From DATBFU01 sp035498405 (lineage in GTDB: Bacteria > Acidobacteriota > Thermoanaerobaculia > UBA5066 > Gp7-AA6), in NCBI GenBank assembly GCA_035498405.1, contig DATKAE010000057.1:1-55623 (forward strand): a stretch of 55,623 nt of DNA, given 5' to 3'. Below are positions 34,703-42,936 of this stretch, one piece after another. Position 1 is the stretch's first letter, and each line of letters opens with the position of its first letter. The notes beneath the pieces were generated by a model. It worked only from the letters and a program-made list of their open reading frames with translations, was not told the origin of the DNA and did no database searches. The translations under genes and the position numbers were made by a program.

Positions 34703-35848
34703 ATGGCCGGCGATACCACGCTCCATCAACTCTTGAAGCAGATGGTCGAAATGGGTGCCTCGGACTTGCACCTGACAACTCAATCTCCGCCGATGGTGCG
34801 TCTGGACGGGCGACTCCTCCCGCTTCCGTACCCTCCGCTGACGGTCGCCGAGACCAAGCAGCTCGCCTACTCGGTCTTGACCGACACCCAGAAGCATCGG
34901 TTCGAGGAGAATCTGGAGCTCGACCTCTCCTTCGGGGTCAAAGGTCTCGCCCGCTTTCGAGCCAACAACTTCATGCAGCGCGGCGCCGTCGGAGGCGTCT
35001 ATCGGCAGATCCCGTACGAGATCCTCGGCTTCCGAGAGCTCGGACTGCCGGCCGTCGTCGAGAGCCTGTGTGAAAAGCCGCGCGGGCTGATCCTGGTAAC
35101 CGGGCCGACGGGCTCGGGCAAGACGACGACGCTCGCCGCGATGGTCGACAAGATCAACCGCGAGAAGCAGCTCCACATCATCACGATTGAGGATCCGATC
35201 GAGTTCCTGCACACCCACAAGAAGTGCCTCGTCAACCAGCGGGAGCTTCACGCCGACACCCATTCCTTTCCCAACGCCTTGAAGTCGGTCCTGCGCGAAG
35301 ACCCCGACGTCGTGCTGGTCGGTGAGATGCGCGATCTCGAGACGATCGAGTCGGCCCTGCGCATCGCCGAAACCGGCCACTTGACGCTGGCGACGCTGCA
35401 CACCAACTCGGCCGTCTCCTCGATCAACCGCGTCATCGACGTCTTTCCCGCGCACCAGCAGACGCAGATCCGCACCCAGCTCTCCTTCGTGCTCGAGGGA
35501 ATCCTTTGCCAGTCGCTGCTCGAACGGTCGAGCGGCAAGGGCCGGGCGATGGCCATGGAGATCATGGTTCCGAACTCCGCGATCCGAAATCTGATCCGCG
35601 AGGACAAGGTCCACCAGATCTACTCCATGATGCAGACGGGCCAGTCGAAGTTCGGCATGCAGACCTTCAATCAGTCGCTGGCGACGCTCTACCACAAGAA
35701 GCTGATCACCCTGGAGATGGCGCTCTCCCGTTCGTCCAATCCGGACGAGCTGCAGGACATCATCAGTCGGGGCGCCGGGGTCAACGTCACGACTTCTCCG
35801 ACCACGCCCGCCGCCGCCGCCGCCGCGGCGCGGAAGGCTTCCGGTTAA
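34703..35848 (+). CDS. pilT: Type IV pilus retraction ATPase PilT
   Basis: 381 residues; powers pilus retraction and twitching. The N-terminal LHQLLKQMVEMGASDLHLTTQSPPMVRLDG is PilT-specific. Walker A GPTGSGKTT is at 134-142, the TIEDPIEF Asp box and GEMRDLETIESALRIAETGHL Walker B follow, and the C-terminal AIRNLIREDKVHQIYSMMQTG matches the conserved PilT AIRNLIRE motif. Length is slightly above the typical 345-360, owing to an Ala-rich tail (AAAAAAARKASG). A probable promoter precedes it; it is separated from pilB by 124 bases. Confidence 0.96.
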   Translation: MAGDTTLHQLLKQMVEMGASDLHLTTQSPPMVRLDGRLLPLPYPPLTVAETKQLAYSVLTDTQKHRFEENLELDLSFGVKGLARFRANNFMQRGAVGGVYRQIPYEILGFRELGLPAVVESLCEKPRGLILVTGPTGSGKTTTLAAMVDKINREKQLHIITIEDPIEFLHTHKKCLVNQRELHADTHSFPNALKSVLREDPDVVLVGEMRDLETIESALRIAETGHLTLATLHTNSAVSSINRVIDVFPAHQQTQIRTQLSFVLEGILCQSLLERSSGKGRAMAMEIMVPNSAIRNLIREDKVHQIYSMMQTGQSKFGMQTFNQSLATLYHKKLITLEMALSRSSNPDELQDIISRGAGVNVTTSPTTPAAAAAAARKASG

Positions 35849-35863
35849 CGGGGGAAACGCGCC

Positions 35864-37066
35864 ATGCCCAACTACGCCTGGAAAGGCCGCAATCGCGCCG
35901 GACTCGTTCAGGAAGGGGTGCTCGCGGCCGACTCGAAAGACATCGCCCTGACGAGCCTGCGCCGCCAGAACATCGTCGTCACGGGCATCCGGGAACGCGG
36001 AAAAGAGATTTCGCTGACGAAGATGGCCCGCCGGGTCCCGCCCAAGGTCCTCGCGGTCTTCACGCGCCAGTTCTCGGTCATGATCGATGCCGGCCTGCCG
36101 CTGGTGCAGTGCCTCGAGATCCTGGCGAATCAGCAGGAGCACAAGAATTTCCAGAAGATCCTGCTCCAGGTGAGGCAGGACGTCGAGGCCGGATCCACTC
36201 TGGCCGACGCCATGCGCCGCCACCCCAAGGCCTTCGACAACCTCTACGTGAACATGGTCGCGGCGGGCGAAGCGGGCGGTATTCTCGACACGATCCTTCA
36301 GCGCCTCTCGGTCTACATCGAGAAGGCGGTCAAGCTGCGTTCCCAGGTCCGGGCGGCAATGATCTATCCCATCGCGGTCATCACCATCGCGGCCATCGTC
36401 GTCGCGGTCATCCTGCTGAAGGTCATCCCGACCTTCGCCGCCCTCTTCACGAGCCTCGGGGCGGAGTTGCCCCTTCCCACTCGCGTGGTCATTTACTGCT
36501 CGAACTTCCTCGCCCGCTACTGGTGGGCCTTCGTCCTGGCCATCGGCGCCGGCGTTTTCGCTTTCCAGCGCTACTACGCGACCTACCGGGGGCGGCGCGT
36601 CGTGGACGGGGCGCTCTTGAAGGCGCCGATCATCGGCATGATCCTGCGCAAGATCGCGGTGGCGCGGTTCTGCCGGACACTCGCCACCCTGACTTCCTCC
36701 GGTGTCCCGATCCTGGAGAGCCTCGACATCACGGCGCGCACGGCGGGAAACGCGATCGTCGAAGACGCCATCCTCGACGTGCGCAAGAGTGTGGAGGGCG
36801 GTAAGACGATCGTCGAGCCGCTCGTCGCCTCCGGGGTCTTCCCCAACATGGTCGTCCAGATGATCGGCGTCGGCGAGCAGACCGGCGCCTTGGACGCCAT
36901 GCTCAACAAGATCGCCGACTTCTACGAGGACGAGGTGGACGTGGCCGTGCAGGGTCTGGTCAAGCTGCTCGAGCCGGTCATGATCTTCATCCTCGGTGTC
37001 ATCATCGGCGGAATCGTCATCGCGATGTACCTGCCGATGTTCACGCTGATCAACAAGATCGGATAG
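35864..37066 (+). CDS. pilC: Type IV pilus inner-membrane platform protein PilC
   Basis: 400 residues; a GspF-family platform protein that pairs with PilB. The N-terminal YAWKGRNRAGLVQEGVLAADSKDIALTSLRRQNIVVTGI is the PilC opening pattern, followed by MARRVPPKVLAVFTRQFSVMIDAGLPLVQCLEIL (domain 1), a central membrane region (RAAMIYPIAVITIAAIVVAVILLKVIPTF), domain 2 and VQGLVKLLEPVMIFILGVIIGGIVIAMYLPMFTL. Separated from pilT by 15 bases. A 9-bp hairpin (GGCGCCGCG/CGCGGCGCC at 37090-37115) lies just after its stop and before pilS. Confidence 0.95.
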   Translation: MPNYAWKGRNRAGLVQEGVLAADSKDIALTSLRRQNIVVTGIRERGKEISLTKMARRVPPKVLAVFTRQFSVMIDAGLPLVQCLEILANQQEHKNFQKILLQVRQDVEAGSTLADAMRRHPKAFDNLYVNMVAAGEAGGILDTILQRLSVYIEKAVKLRSQVRAAMIYPIAVITIAAIVVAVILLKVIPTFAALFTSLGAELPLPTRVVIYCSNFLARYWWAFVLAIGAGVFAFQRYYATYRGRRVVDGALLKAPIIGMILRKIAVARFCRTLATLTSSGVPILESLDITARTAGNAIVEDAILDVRKSVEGGKTIVEPLVASGVFPNMVVQMIGVGEQTGALDAMLNKIADFYEDEVDVAVQGLVKLLEPVMIFILGVIIGGIVIAMYLPMFTLINKIG

Positions 37067-37089
37067 ACGCGTCGGGGCTCGAACGGATC

Positions 37090-37115
37090 GGCGCCGCGGG
37101 ATGGGTCGCGGCGCC
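37090..37115 (+). terminator. Hairpin after pilC
   Basis: Perfect 9-bp stem GGCGCCGCG (37090-37098) and CGCGGCGCC (37107-37115) with an 8-base loop. It ends 11 bases before the pilS start and is followed by TTGTAGG without a run of T, so it is a weak terminator or a leader hairpin for pilS. Confidence 0.4.
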
Positions 37116-37126
37116 TTGTAGGTAGA

Positions 37127-38788
37127 GTGGAGAACTCCCTCAAACGCTCTATCGGCTGGCTGACGGGGGCGCGCATCGTCGTGCTCCTGCTGATCCTGCT
37201 CTCCGCGATCCTCGTTCAGGCGGGCTCGGGCGTCCAGTTCGAGCTCTCCTTCCTGTACCTCTTGAACGCCGCCGCCGTTCTCCTGGCGCTCTTCCATTGG
37301 ACGCTCGGACGCCACCTGCCACCGATCCTCGAGGCCTACATCCAGCTGCTCGGCGATCTCTCCATCGTGACGGTGCTCGTCTACGGCTCGGGCGGCCCCG
37401 ACTCCGTCTTCAACTTCCTCTATCTCGTCGTCATCGGCGCCTCGGCCTTTCTGCTGTACCGAACCGGCGCGGTCCTGGTCGCGTCGATCGCCGCGGTGCT
37501 CTACGGCTCGGTCGTGCAGCTGCTCGCCTACGGCGTCCTGCCCCCGCCGCCGCTGGCGCCCGTGTCGGACTGGAGCGGCCCCCGCGTGCGGTACAACCTC
37601 GCGATCACCGTGGCGGGCTTCTACGGGGTGGCCTTCATGGTCTCGTACCTCTCCGAGAAGTTGCGCTCGGCGCGCGACGAGCTCGCCGTCCGGCAAACGG
37701 CCCTTCAGCGCCTCCAGACTCTCTACGGCAACGTCATCGCGACGATGTCCTCCGGTCTCATGACGACCGACGGGCAGCAGCGCGTGACCTTCTTGAATCG
37801 CGCGGGCGGGCAGCTCCTCGGCGTGGACCCCGCGCAGGCTCCCGGGCGGCTCCTGCCGGAGCTCGGTTTCCGGTTCCCCGACGGCTGGGACCTGACTCGG
37901 GAACGCGCCCGCGGGCCGGAGACCTATCGCGACGAGATCGAGATCGCGCGCGGAGCGGAGCGTCGGGTGGTCGGCTACTCTCTTCGGCTGCTCAAGGACG
38001 ACGAGGGCGACGAAGGCGCGCTCCTGCTGTTTCAAGACCTGACGGAATTGAAGAAGCTCGAGCGCGAGGCCCGCTTCCACTCGCAACTGGCCGCCGTCGG
38101 GGAGCTCGCCGCCGGGATCGCCCACGAGATCCGCAATCCCCTCGCCTCGATCTCCGGCTCTGTGCAGGTTCTCTCCAAGGAGTTGAACGTCGGTTCCGCC
38201 GAACGGCGCCTGATGGAGATCATCGTCTCGGAATCGAACCGCCTGTCGAAGATCCTCGAGGAATTCTTACGATTCGTCCGACCGCAGGAGCGCCGCGTGG
38301 CGCCATTCGATGTGGCAACGACGATCAGTGAGGTCATGGATCTCTTCCGATTGAGCGACGAGGTGTCCGACGCTCACCGCATCGAGGTGGACGTCGAGCC
38401 GCGATCCTCGATGCTCTCCGGCGATCGCGATCAGATCCGCCAGATCGTCTACAACGTCGCCAAGAACGCCGTCCACGCGATGTCGGCGGGCGGAACCCTG
38501 ACCGTCCGCGGCCGTGAGGGACACGACTGGTATACGATCCGATTCTCCGACACGGGCCGAGGGATGAGCGAGGAGGAGCTGTCTCGTCTCTTCACGCCCT
38601 TCTCGACGGCATTCGACGGGGGTACGGGGCTCGGGATGGCCATCGTCCGGCGGATCGTGGAAGAACACGGCGGCGCGATCGACGCGGACTCGCGTCCCGG
38701 GGAGGGCACGACCGTCACCGTGTTGCTTCCCCGCGCCGTCCCCAAGCCCAGTAACGACCGCCGCGAGGTCCTGACAGGAGCCGCATGA
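37127..38788 (+). CDS. pilS: Sensor histidine kinase PilS-like
   Basis: 553 residues. Several transmembrane helices in the first 180 residues (ARIVVLLLILLSAILVQ, FLYLLNAAAVLLALFHWTL, LSIVTVLVYG, FLYLVVIGASAFLLY) precede a PAS-like domain (about 195-310, TTDGQQRVTFLNRAGGQLLG), then the phospho-accepting H box AAGIAHEIRNPLASISG with His333 and the ATPase domain with NVAKNAVHAM, DTGRGMSEEELSRLF and GTGLGMAIVRRIVEEHGG. It pairs with the adjacent sigma-54 regulator, overlapping by ATGA. GTG start at 37127. Proposed role: pilin transcription in response to envelope pilin levels, by analogy with Pseudomonas. Confidence 0.9.
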   Translation: MENSLKRSIGWLTGARIVVLLLILLSAILVQAGSGVQFELSFLYLLNAAAVLLALFHWTLGRHLPPILEAYIQLLGDLSIVTVLVYGSGGPDSVFNFLYLVVIGASAFLLYRTGAVLVASIAAVLYGSVVQLLAYGVLPPPPLAPVSDWSGPRVRYNLAITVAGFYGVAFMVSYLSEKLRSARDELAVRQTALQRLQTLYGNVIATMSSGLMTTDGQQRVTFLNRAGGQLLGVDPAQAPGRLLPELGFRFPDGWDLTRERARGPETYRDEIEIARGAERRVVGYSLRLLKDDEGDEGALLLFQDLTELKKLEREARFHSQLAAVGELAAGIAHEIRNPLASISGSVQVLSKELNVGSAERRLMEIIVSESNRLSKILEEFLRFVRPQERRVAPFDVATTISEVMDLFRLSDEVSDAHRIEVDVEPRSSMLSGDRDQIRQIVYNVAKNAVHAMSAGGTLTVRGREGHDWYTIRFSDTGRGMSEEELSRLFTPFSTAFDGGTGLGMAIVRRIVEEHGGAIDADSRPGEGTTVTVLLPRAVPKPSNDRREVLTGAA

Positions 38789-40209
38789 CCAAGCCGCGCC
38801 TATTGATCGTGGACGACGAGGCCAGCCTCCGGGACATGCTGGGCTTCGTCTTCCAGAAGGAAGGCTTCGAGGTGCGCCTCGCCTCGAACTTCACCGAGGG
38901 GCTGGCCGACGCGCTGCGCTCCTCGCCGGACGTCATCCTCTGCGACATCAAGATGCCGGACGGCAACGGCTTGGAGCTCTTGCGCAAGGTCAAGGAGGAG
39001 AACGCTCGGGTTCCCGTCATCATGATCACCGCGCACACGTCCACCGAAGACGCGGTGGAGGCGATGAAGGCCGGAGCCATCGACTACATCAAGAAGCCCT
39101 TCGACAACGACGAGCTCGTGCTGATCGTGCGGCGGGCGCTCGGGGAGAAGACCCTCGCGGAGGAGAACGTCTACCTCAAGCAGGAGCTCGCCGCGCGCTA
39201 CACCTTTGCCAACATCATCGGCAAGGGCTCCCGCATGCAGGAGATCTTCCGCACGATCGAGCGGATCGGCCGGGTTTCCTCGACCGTCTTGATCACCGGC
39301 GAGAGTGGCACCGGCAAGGAGTTGATCGCCCGCGCGATCCACTTCACCTCGATCCGCAAGGACAAGAAGTTCGTGTCGATCAACTGCGGGGCCCTCCCGG
39401 AGACCTTGCTCGAGTCGGAACTCTTCGGACACGAGCGCGGAGCCTTCACCGGAGCGGTCAAGGAGAAGCGCGGACTCTTCGCGGAAGCGGACGGCGGAAC
39501 GCTCTTCCTGGACGAGATCTCCGAGACTTCCCCGACGATGCAGGTCAAGCTCCTGCGCGCGATCCAAGAAAAACTGATCCGAAAGGTCGGCGGCAACGAG
39601 GAGCTGAGCGTCGACGTCCGAATCATCGCGGCCACGAACAAGGACTTGACCGAGCTGGTCGGCCAAGGGAAGTTTCGCGAGGACCTCTTCTACCGCATCA
39701 ACGTCATCCCGATCGCCTTGCCGCCCCTGCGCGCGCGTACGGAGGACATCCCGCCCCTGACGCAGCACTTCATCGCCCAGGTCTGCAAGGAGCAGAAGAT
39801 CCCGGAGAAGAAGATTTCGGCCGAGGCGATGCGTTTGATCGAGGCCTACCCCTGGCCCGGCAACGTCCGGGAGCTCGAAAATACCCTGGAGCGGACGGTG
39901 GCGCTCGAGCCCGGTCCCGTGATCAACGTCTCGAGCCTCCCCGAGGCGATCGCCTTGGGCGTCCGGACGCGCGTTCCGGACTTCGAAAGTCTGCCGGCCG
40001 AGGGCATCAACCTCGAGGCGTACCTCGAGGCCGTGGGAAAACGACTGATGCGCGAGGCCCTGGACCGGTGCGACGGCGTGCAGACCAAGGCCGCGGAGCT
40101 CTTGCGCATGTCCTTTCGCTCCTTCCGCTACTACGCCAAGAAGTACAACCTGGCGCGGAAGGAAGACCTCTACGAGGAGGGCGAGGCGCGGGAGGCCGAA
40201 GGAAATTGA
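38785..40209 (+). CDS. pilR: Sigma-54-dependent response regulator PilR-like
   Basis: 474 residues. Receiver domain with phospho-acceptor Asp54 (ILCDIKMPDG) and Lys104; AAA+ domain with Walker A GESGTGKE at 172-179 and the sigma-54 contact loop GAFTGA at 219-224; VREL motif (WPGNVRELENTLERTV); Fis-type helix-turn-helix at the C-terminus (VQTKAAELLRMSFRSFRYYAKKYNL). It needs sigma-54 promoters; none was recognised in this window. Overlaps pilS (ATGA) and the next gene (TTGA). Pilin genes are not in this window. Confidence 0.93.
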   Translation: MTKPRLLIVDDEASLRDMLGFVFQKEGFEVRLASNFTEGLADALRSSPDVILCDIKMPDGNGLELLRKVKEENARVPVIMITAHTSTEDAVEAMKAGAIDYIKKPFDNDELVLIVRRALGEKTLAEENVYLKQELAARYTFANIIGKGSRMQEIFRTIERIGRVSSTVLITGESGTGKELIARAIHFTSIRKDKKFVSINCGALPETLLESELFGHERGAFTGAVKEKRGLFAEADGGTLFLDEISETSPTMQVKLLRAIQEKLIRKVGGNEELSVDVRIIAATNKDLTELVGQGKFREDLFYRINVIPIALPPLRARTEDIPPLTQHFIAQVCKEQKIPEKKISAEAMRLIEAYPWPGNVRELENTLERTVALEPGPVINVSSLPEAIALGVRTRVPDFESLPAEGINLEAYLEAVGKRLMREALDRCDGVQTKAAELLRMSFRSFRYYAKKYNLARKEDLYEEGEAREAEGN

Positions 40210-40679
40210 GGGACCGGCGGGCACTCCTGTCGGTTCCGCTCCTCCTCGCCTGTGCCTGCGGCGCCGCTCCCCGATCCTCCCCCACTCCCGCTCCGAGCCC
40301 CGCCGCCGGGCCGCGGGTCGTGATGCCCTCCGGCGCCGTCTACTCGGTCGAGGTCGCCCGCACTCCCGAGGAGACTTCCCAGGGACTCATGTATCGCGAA
40401 AGCCTTCCTCCTCGCACGGGCATGATCTTCCTCTTCTCCGACTCGAGCCCCCACCACTTCTGGATGAAAAACACGATGATCCCGCTCGACATCATCTGGA
40501 TGGACGGCGGCGGCAAGGTGCTCTTCGTCTCCGCGAACACCCCTCCCTGCCGCTCCGACCCTTGCCCGACCTACGGCCCCGATGCGGCCGCTCCCGTGGT
40601 CCTCGAGATCTCGGCTGGCGCGGCCGCGGCGGAAGGCGTCCGCGTCGGCTCGACGCTGAACCTCTCCGACATCCGCTAG
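40206..40679 (+). CDS. DUF192 lipoprotein
   Basis: 157 residues from the TTG at 40206, which overlaps the pilR stop (TTGA). A lipoprotein signal ends in SVPLLLACACG (Cys17 or 19). After a Pro/Ser linker (SPTPAPSPAAGP) comes a single DUF192 domain: VEVARTPEETSQGLMYRESLPPRTGMIFLF, HFWMKNTMIPLDIIWMD, VVLEISAGAAAAEGVRVGSTL. This family has an unknown function and is widespread in bacteria and archaea. The longer open frame upstream lies inside pilR and is not real. Coupled translation with pilR is likely but functional linkage is inference. Confidence 0.88.
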   Translation: MRDRRALLSVPLLLACACGAAPRSSPTPAPSPAAGPRVVMPSGAVYSVEVARTPEETSQGLMYRESLPPRTGMIFLFSDSSPHHFWMKNTMIPLDIIWMDGGGKVLFVSANTPPCRSDPCPTYGPDAAAPVVLEISAGAAAAEGVRVGSTLNLSDIR

Positions 40680-41090
40680 CAAGCAGGCACGCAGGGTCAA
40701 GCAGGGTCAACCGTGCGTTCGTGCGCTTGGCGCCGCAAGCCAAGCGAAGCCAAGCAAGCCAAGCGGAAGCCAAGCGGGGTCAACGCTGAATCGATGCGCT
40801 CGCGAGACGTGCTTCAAGGGAAGCGACGAGGCGACGGGTCGAGTCGTTGTGGGTCAGCTCGGCTTCGAGGCGTCGAACCTTGCACGTTGGCGTGGATCGG
40901 CGGGTTGTCGAATAGCGAAGACGTGCGTGATGCCGAGAAACTTGCAGAGCCGGATCTTGTCCTCGAAGTCCCGGTGGCGCCGCTTGAGCGCATGCGAGTA
41001 GGAGCGGTGCATGTCTCCCGCAGGGATTCAGCGTTGACCCCTGGCCCCTGCTGCTCGGCCCTCGGCCTGGCCCCTGGCCCCTCTGGCCCC
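40680..41090. repeat. Gene-free region with direct repeats and an inverted-repeat element
   Basis: About 410 bases between the DUF192 stop and the Asp-box gene stop, without a convincing gene. 40686-40712 has two copies of GGGTCAA. 40736-40775 is built of short AAGCC/AAGC units. 40776-41041 is an element with 17-bp terminal inverted repeats. 41040-41090 is built of TGGCCCC-type repeats. Confidence 0.7.
40776..41041. mobile_element. 266-bp element with perfect 17-bp terminal inverted repeats
   Basis: GGGGTCAACGCTGAATC at 40776-40792 and its exact reverse complement GATTCAGCGTTGACCCC at 41025-41041. Inside, on the minus strand, ATG at 41012 to a TGA at 40854-40856 gives a 52-residue frame (begins MHRSYSHALKRRHR, then DFEDKIRLCKFLGITHVF) rich in Arg and His; whether it is expressed is unknown. 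No matching target-site duplication was seen at the boundaries. The size and structure suggest a non-autonomous transposable element or a relic of a REP-associated element; no transposase signature is present. Confidence 0.55.
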
Positions 41091-42878
41091 CTAAGGCTCG
41101 AAGAGGTAGAGGCCGTCCCCGGTCGTCCCGACGTAGATCTTTCCGCCCGGAGCCGCAGCCGCGTTGGCGAGCGCGAGGCCGGGACGCGGACTCGAGAGCG
41201 CCAGCCGCCGGTTCCCCTCCTCCCAAACGAGCTTGCCATCCACGTCCTGGAGCGAGCGGTAGGCCGACGTCGGCGTCGCCGCGTTCGCCTCGGCAAGAAA
41301 CTTCCCTCCGGACAAAACCGCGCGCCGCCGCCCGGTCCACGCCCGCCCGTCCCAGCGGAAATCGGAGTCGGCGGTCTTCACCTCGAGCACCGGGGCTCCG
41401 TCCGCCCCGGCGAGAAGTTCCGCGGCGAGGAGCTCCGAGGGCGCGCCTGCGACCGGTGAAAACGACCGTCCTCCGTCTCCGACACGGAAGACGCCCGCGG
41501 AGGTCACCAGGATCGGGGAACGGAACGGGGCGCCGAAGATCGCCACCGGGGCCCCGGGTGGGGGCTCTGTCACCGCCGTCCAGCGCTCGCCGCCGTCTCG
41601 CGAGAGGCGCAGTCCCGACGCCGATGCCAGAGCGAGAACGGTCGCGCCCGCCGCGTCGCGAAATGCGGTCAAGGACGCCGCCTGCGGAAGCGAGTCCTCG
41701 GAGACGCGTCGCACCTTCGTCCCCTCAGCCACCCACACGCCGCTCTCCTCTCCGCCGTAGGCTCGGAAGAAGTAGATGCGCGAGGGGTCGCTCGGATCCG
41801 GCACGAGGTCGGCCACGCGGCCTTCCGCGAGCCCCGTCGCCGCTCGCTCGAGCGTCGCGCCGGCGTCATCCGAGACGAAGACGCCCTCCCCTTCGGTGCC
41901 GACATAGAGCCGACCCGTGCGCCCGTCCACGGCGAGGGCCGTGACGACGAGCGACTCTCGCGACACGCGCTCCCAGGACTTTCCCCCATCGGTAGACCGG
42001 TGGAGCCCCCCAACCGTCGCCGCATAAATCACGCCGGGCTTCGTCGGGTCGCGGTGCACCGCGTGGGAGCGCCGGTTGGTGAAGCCCTGTTGGAAGCGTG
42101 CCCACCGGTCCCCGCCGTCGACGCTGTGGTAGACCCAGCCGCAGGTCGATACCCAGATGTCGCGAGGGTCCTTCGCATCGAAGTCCCAAGCGTAGACCGT
42201 CGCGTCGAGAACCATCCCCTCCGCGATCCGAGCCCAGGTGGCTCCGCCGTCCTTCGTCCGGAAAGCCTGCCTCCAGGTCCCGGCGTAGAGCGTTTTCGGA
42301 TCGGCCGGATCGAAAGCGAGCGACTCGACCTGGACCAGACCCTCGGTCTGCGTGCCCGAGGGTTGCCAGCTCTTTCCGCCGTCGCGCGAGACGCGAACCC
42401 CGTCGTCGCCTCCGATCGCGAGCAGCGGCGGCGATCCGGGCACGACGGCGAGGGCCCGCGTTGCCACCGATTTCTGCCAGCGCGCGAGCGTGACCCAGCT
42501 CTCCCCGCCGTCGTCCGTTACGGCGACCAATCCCCCGGCGAATTGACCGGCGAGCGTCGCCCAGAGGCGGCCTTGGGTCGTCGGGTCGGCCACGAGCGCC
42601 GTCACGACGTAGCCCGGAAAGGCGGGGCCCGAGTGCAGCGCCTTCCAGGTCGTGCCGCCGTCGGTCGAGCCGTAGAAGTTCCCGCGCGAAGTTCCCAGAT
42701 AGACCTTTCCCCGCTCGAACGGGTCTACCGCGAAAGCGCGAACCTCCGCTCCCCAGAGGGGCAGCCGCCACCAACGCGCGGCCGTTCCCCGCCCGGGCAG
42801 CCCGAGGGCGAGCGCCAGGGCGCAAAACAGGGAGCGCGCGCGGCGGGCCCGTGTCCGGAGCGCGGCCGGCTTGTGCAT
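41091..42878 (-). CDS. Secreted Asp-box (BNR/sortilin-like) repeat protein
   Basis: 595 residues. A signal peptide (hydrophobic LFCALALALGLPG, residues about 16-32) precedes nine Asp-box-like motifs including STDGGTTW, TDDGGESW, SRDGGKSW, TKDGGATW, SVDGGDRW, STDGGKSW and SRDGGERW. Strand units such as KTLYAGTWRQAFRT and GRLYVGTEGEGVF separate them. It ends GKIYVGTTGDGLYLFEP and lacks the twin C-terminal domains of the larger Asp-box protein at 3777. Start is ATG at 42878, 9 bases after a TAAAAT hexamer. Likely secreted or periplasmic; ligand unknown. Divergent from galU. Confidence 0.88.
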   Translation of the reverse strand: MHKPAALRTRARRARSLFCALALALGLPGRGTAARWWRLPLWGAEVRAFAVDPFERGKVYLGTSRGNFYGSTDGGTTWKALHSGPAFPGYVVTALVADPTTQGRLWATLAGQFAGGLVAVTDDGGESWVTLARWQKSVATRALAVVPGSPPLLAIGGDDGVRVSRDGGKSWQPSGTQTEGLVQVESLAFDPADPKTLYAGTWRQAFRTKDGGATWARIAEGMVLDATVYAWDFDAKDPRDIWVSTCGWVYHSVDGGDRWARFQQGFTNRRSHAVHRDPTKPGVIYAATVGGLHRSTDGGKSWERVSRESLVVTALAVDGRTGRLYVGTEGEGVFVSDDAGATLERAATGLAEGRVADLVPDPSDPSRIYFFRAYGGEESGVWVAEGTKVRRVSEDSLPQAASLTAFRDAAGATVLALASASGLRLSRDGGERWTAVTEPPPGAPVAIFGAPFRSPILVTSAGVFRVGDGGRSFSPVAGAPSELLAAELLAGADGAPVLEVKTADSDFRWDGRAWTGRRRAVLSGGKFLAEANAATPTSAYRSLQDVDGKLVWEEGNRRLALSSPRPGLALANAAAAPGGKIYVGTTGDGLYLFEP

Positions 42879-42887
42879 GGAATGCCT

Positions 42888-42893
42888 ATTTTA
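42888..42893 (-). promoter_or_regulatory. Possible -10 element of the second Asp-box gene
   Basis: TAAAAT on the minus strand, 9 bases before the ATG at 42878. It faces away from the galU -10 element 31 bases away. No Shine-Dalgarno is visible before the ATG. Confidence 0.5.
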
Positions 42894-42924
42894 GCGTCCG
42901 GCGGGCCCCTCGAGCCCCTTCGGC

Positions 42925-42930
42925 TACACT
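42925..42930 (+). promoter_or_regulatory. -10 element for leaderless galU
   Basis: TACACT followed by six bases and GTG at 42937. No Shine-Dalgarno precedes the start. Confidence 0.55.
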
Positions 42931-42936
42931 TTCCCG

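Noticed and set aside
37090..37115. Strong intrinsic terminator after pilC
   Set aside because: The stem is real but no T-run follows, so I kept it only as a weak terminator or leader hairpin.
34661..38125. 1154-residue minus-strand frame over pilT, pilC and pilS
   Set aside because: Very long but Arg/Glu/Asp/His-rich without domains; all three plus-strand genes carry intact motifs and tight spacing.
40776..41041. An intact insertion sequence
   Set aside because: 266 bases with no transposase signature and no target duplication; only a non-autonomous element is supported.
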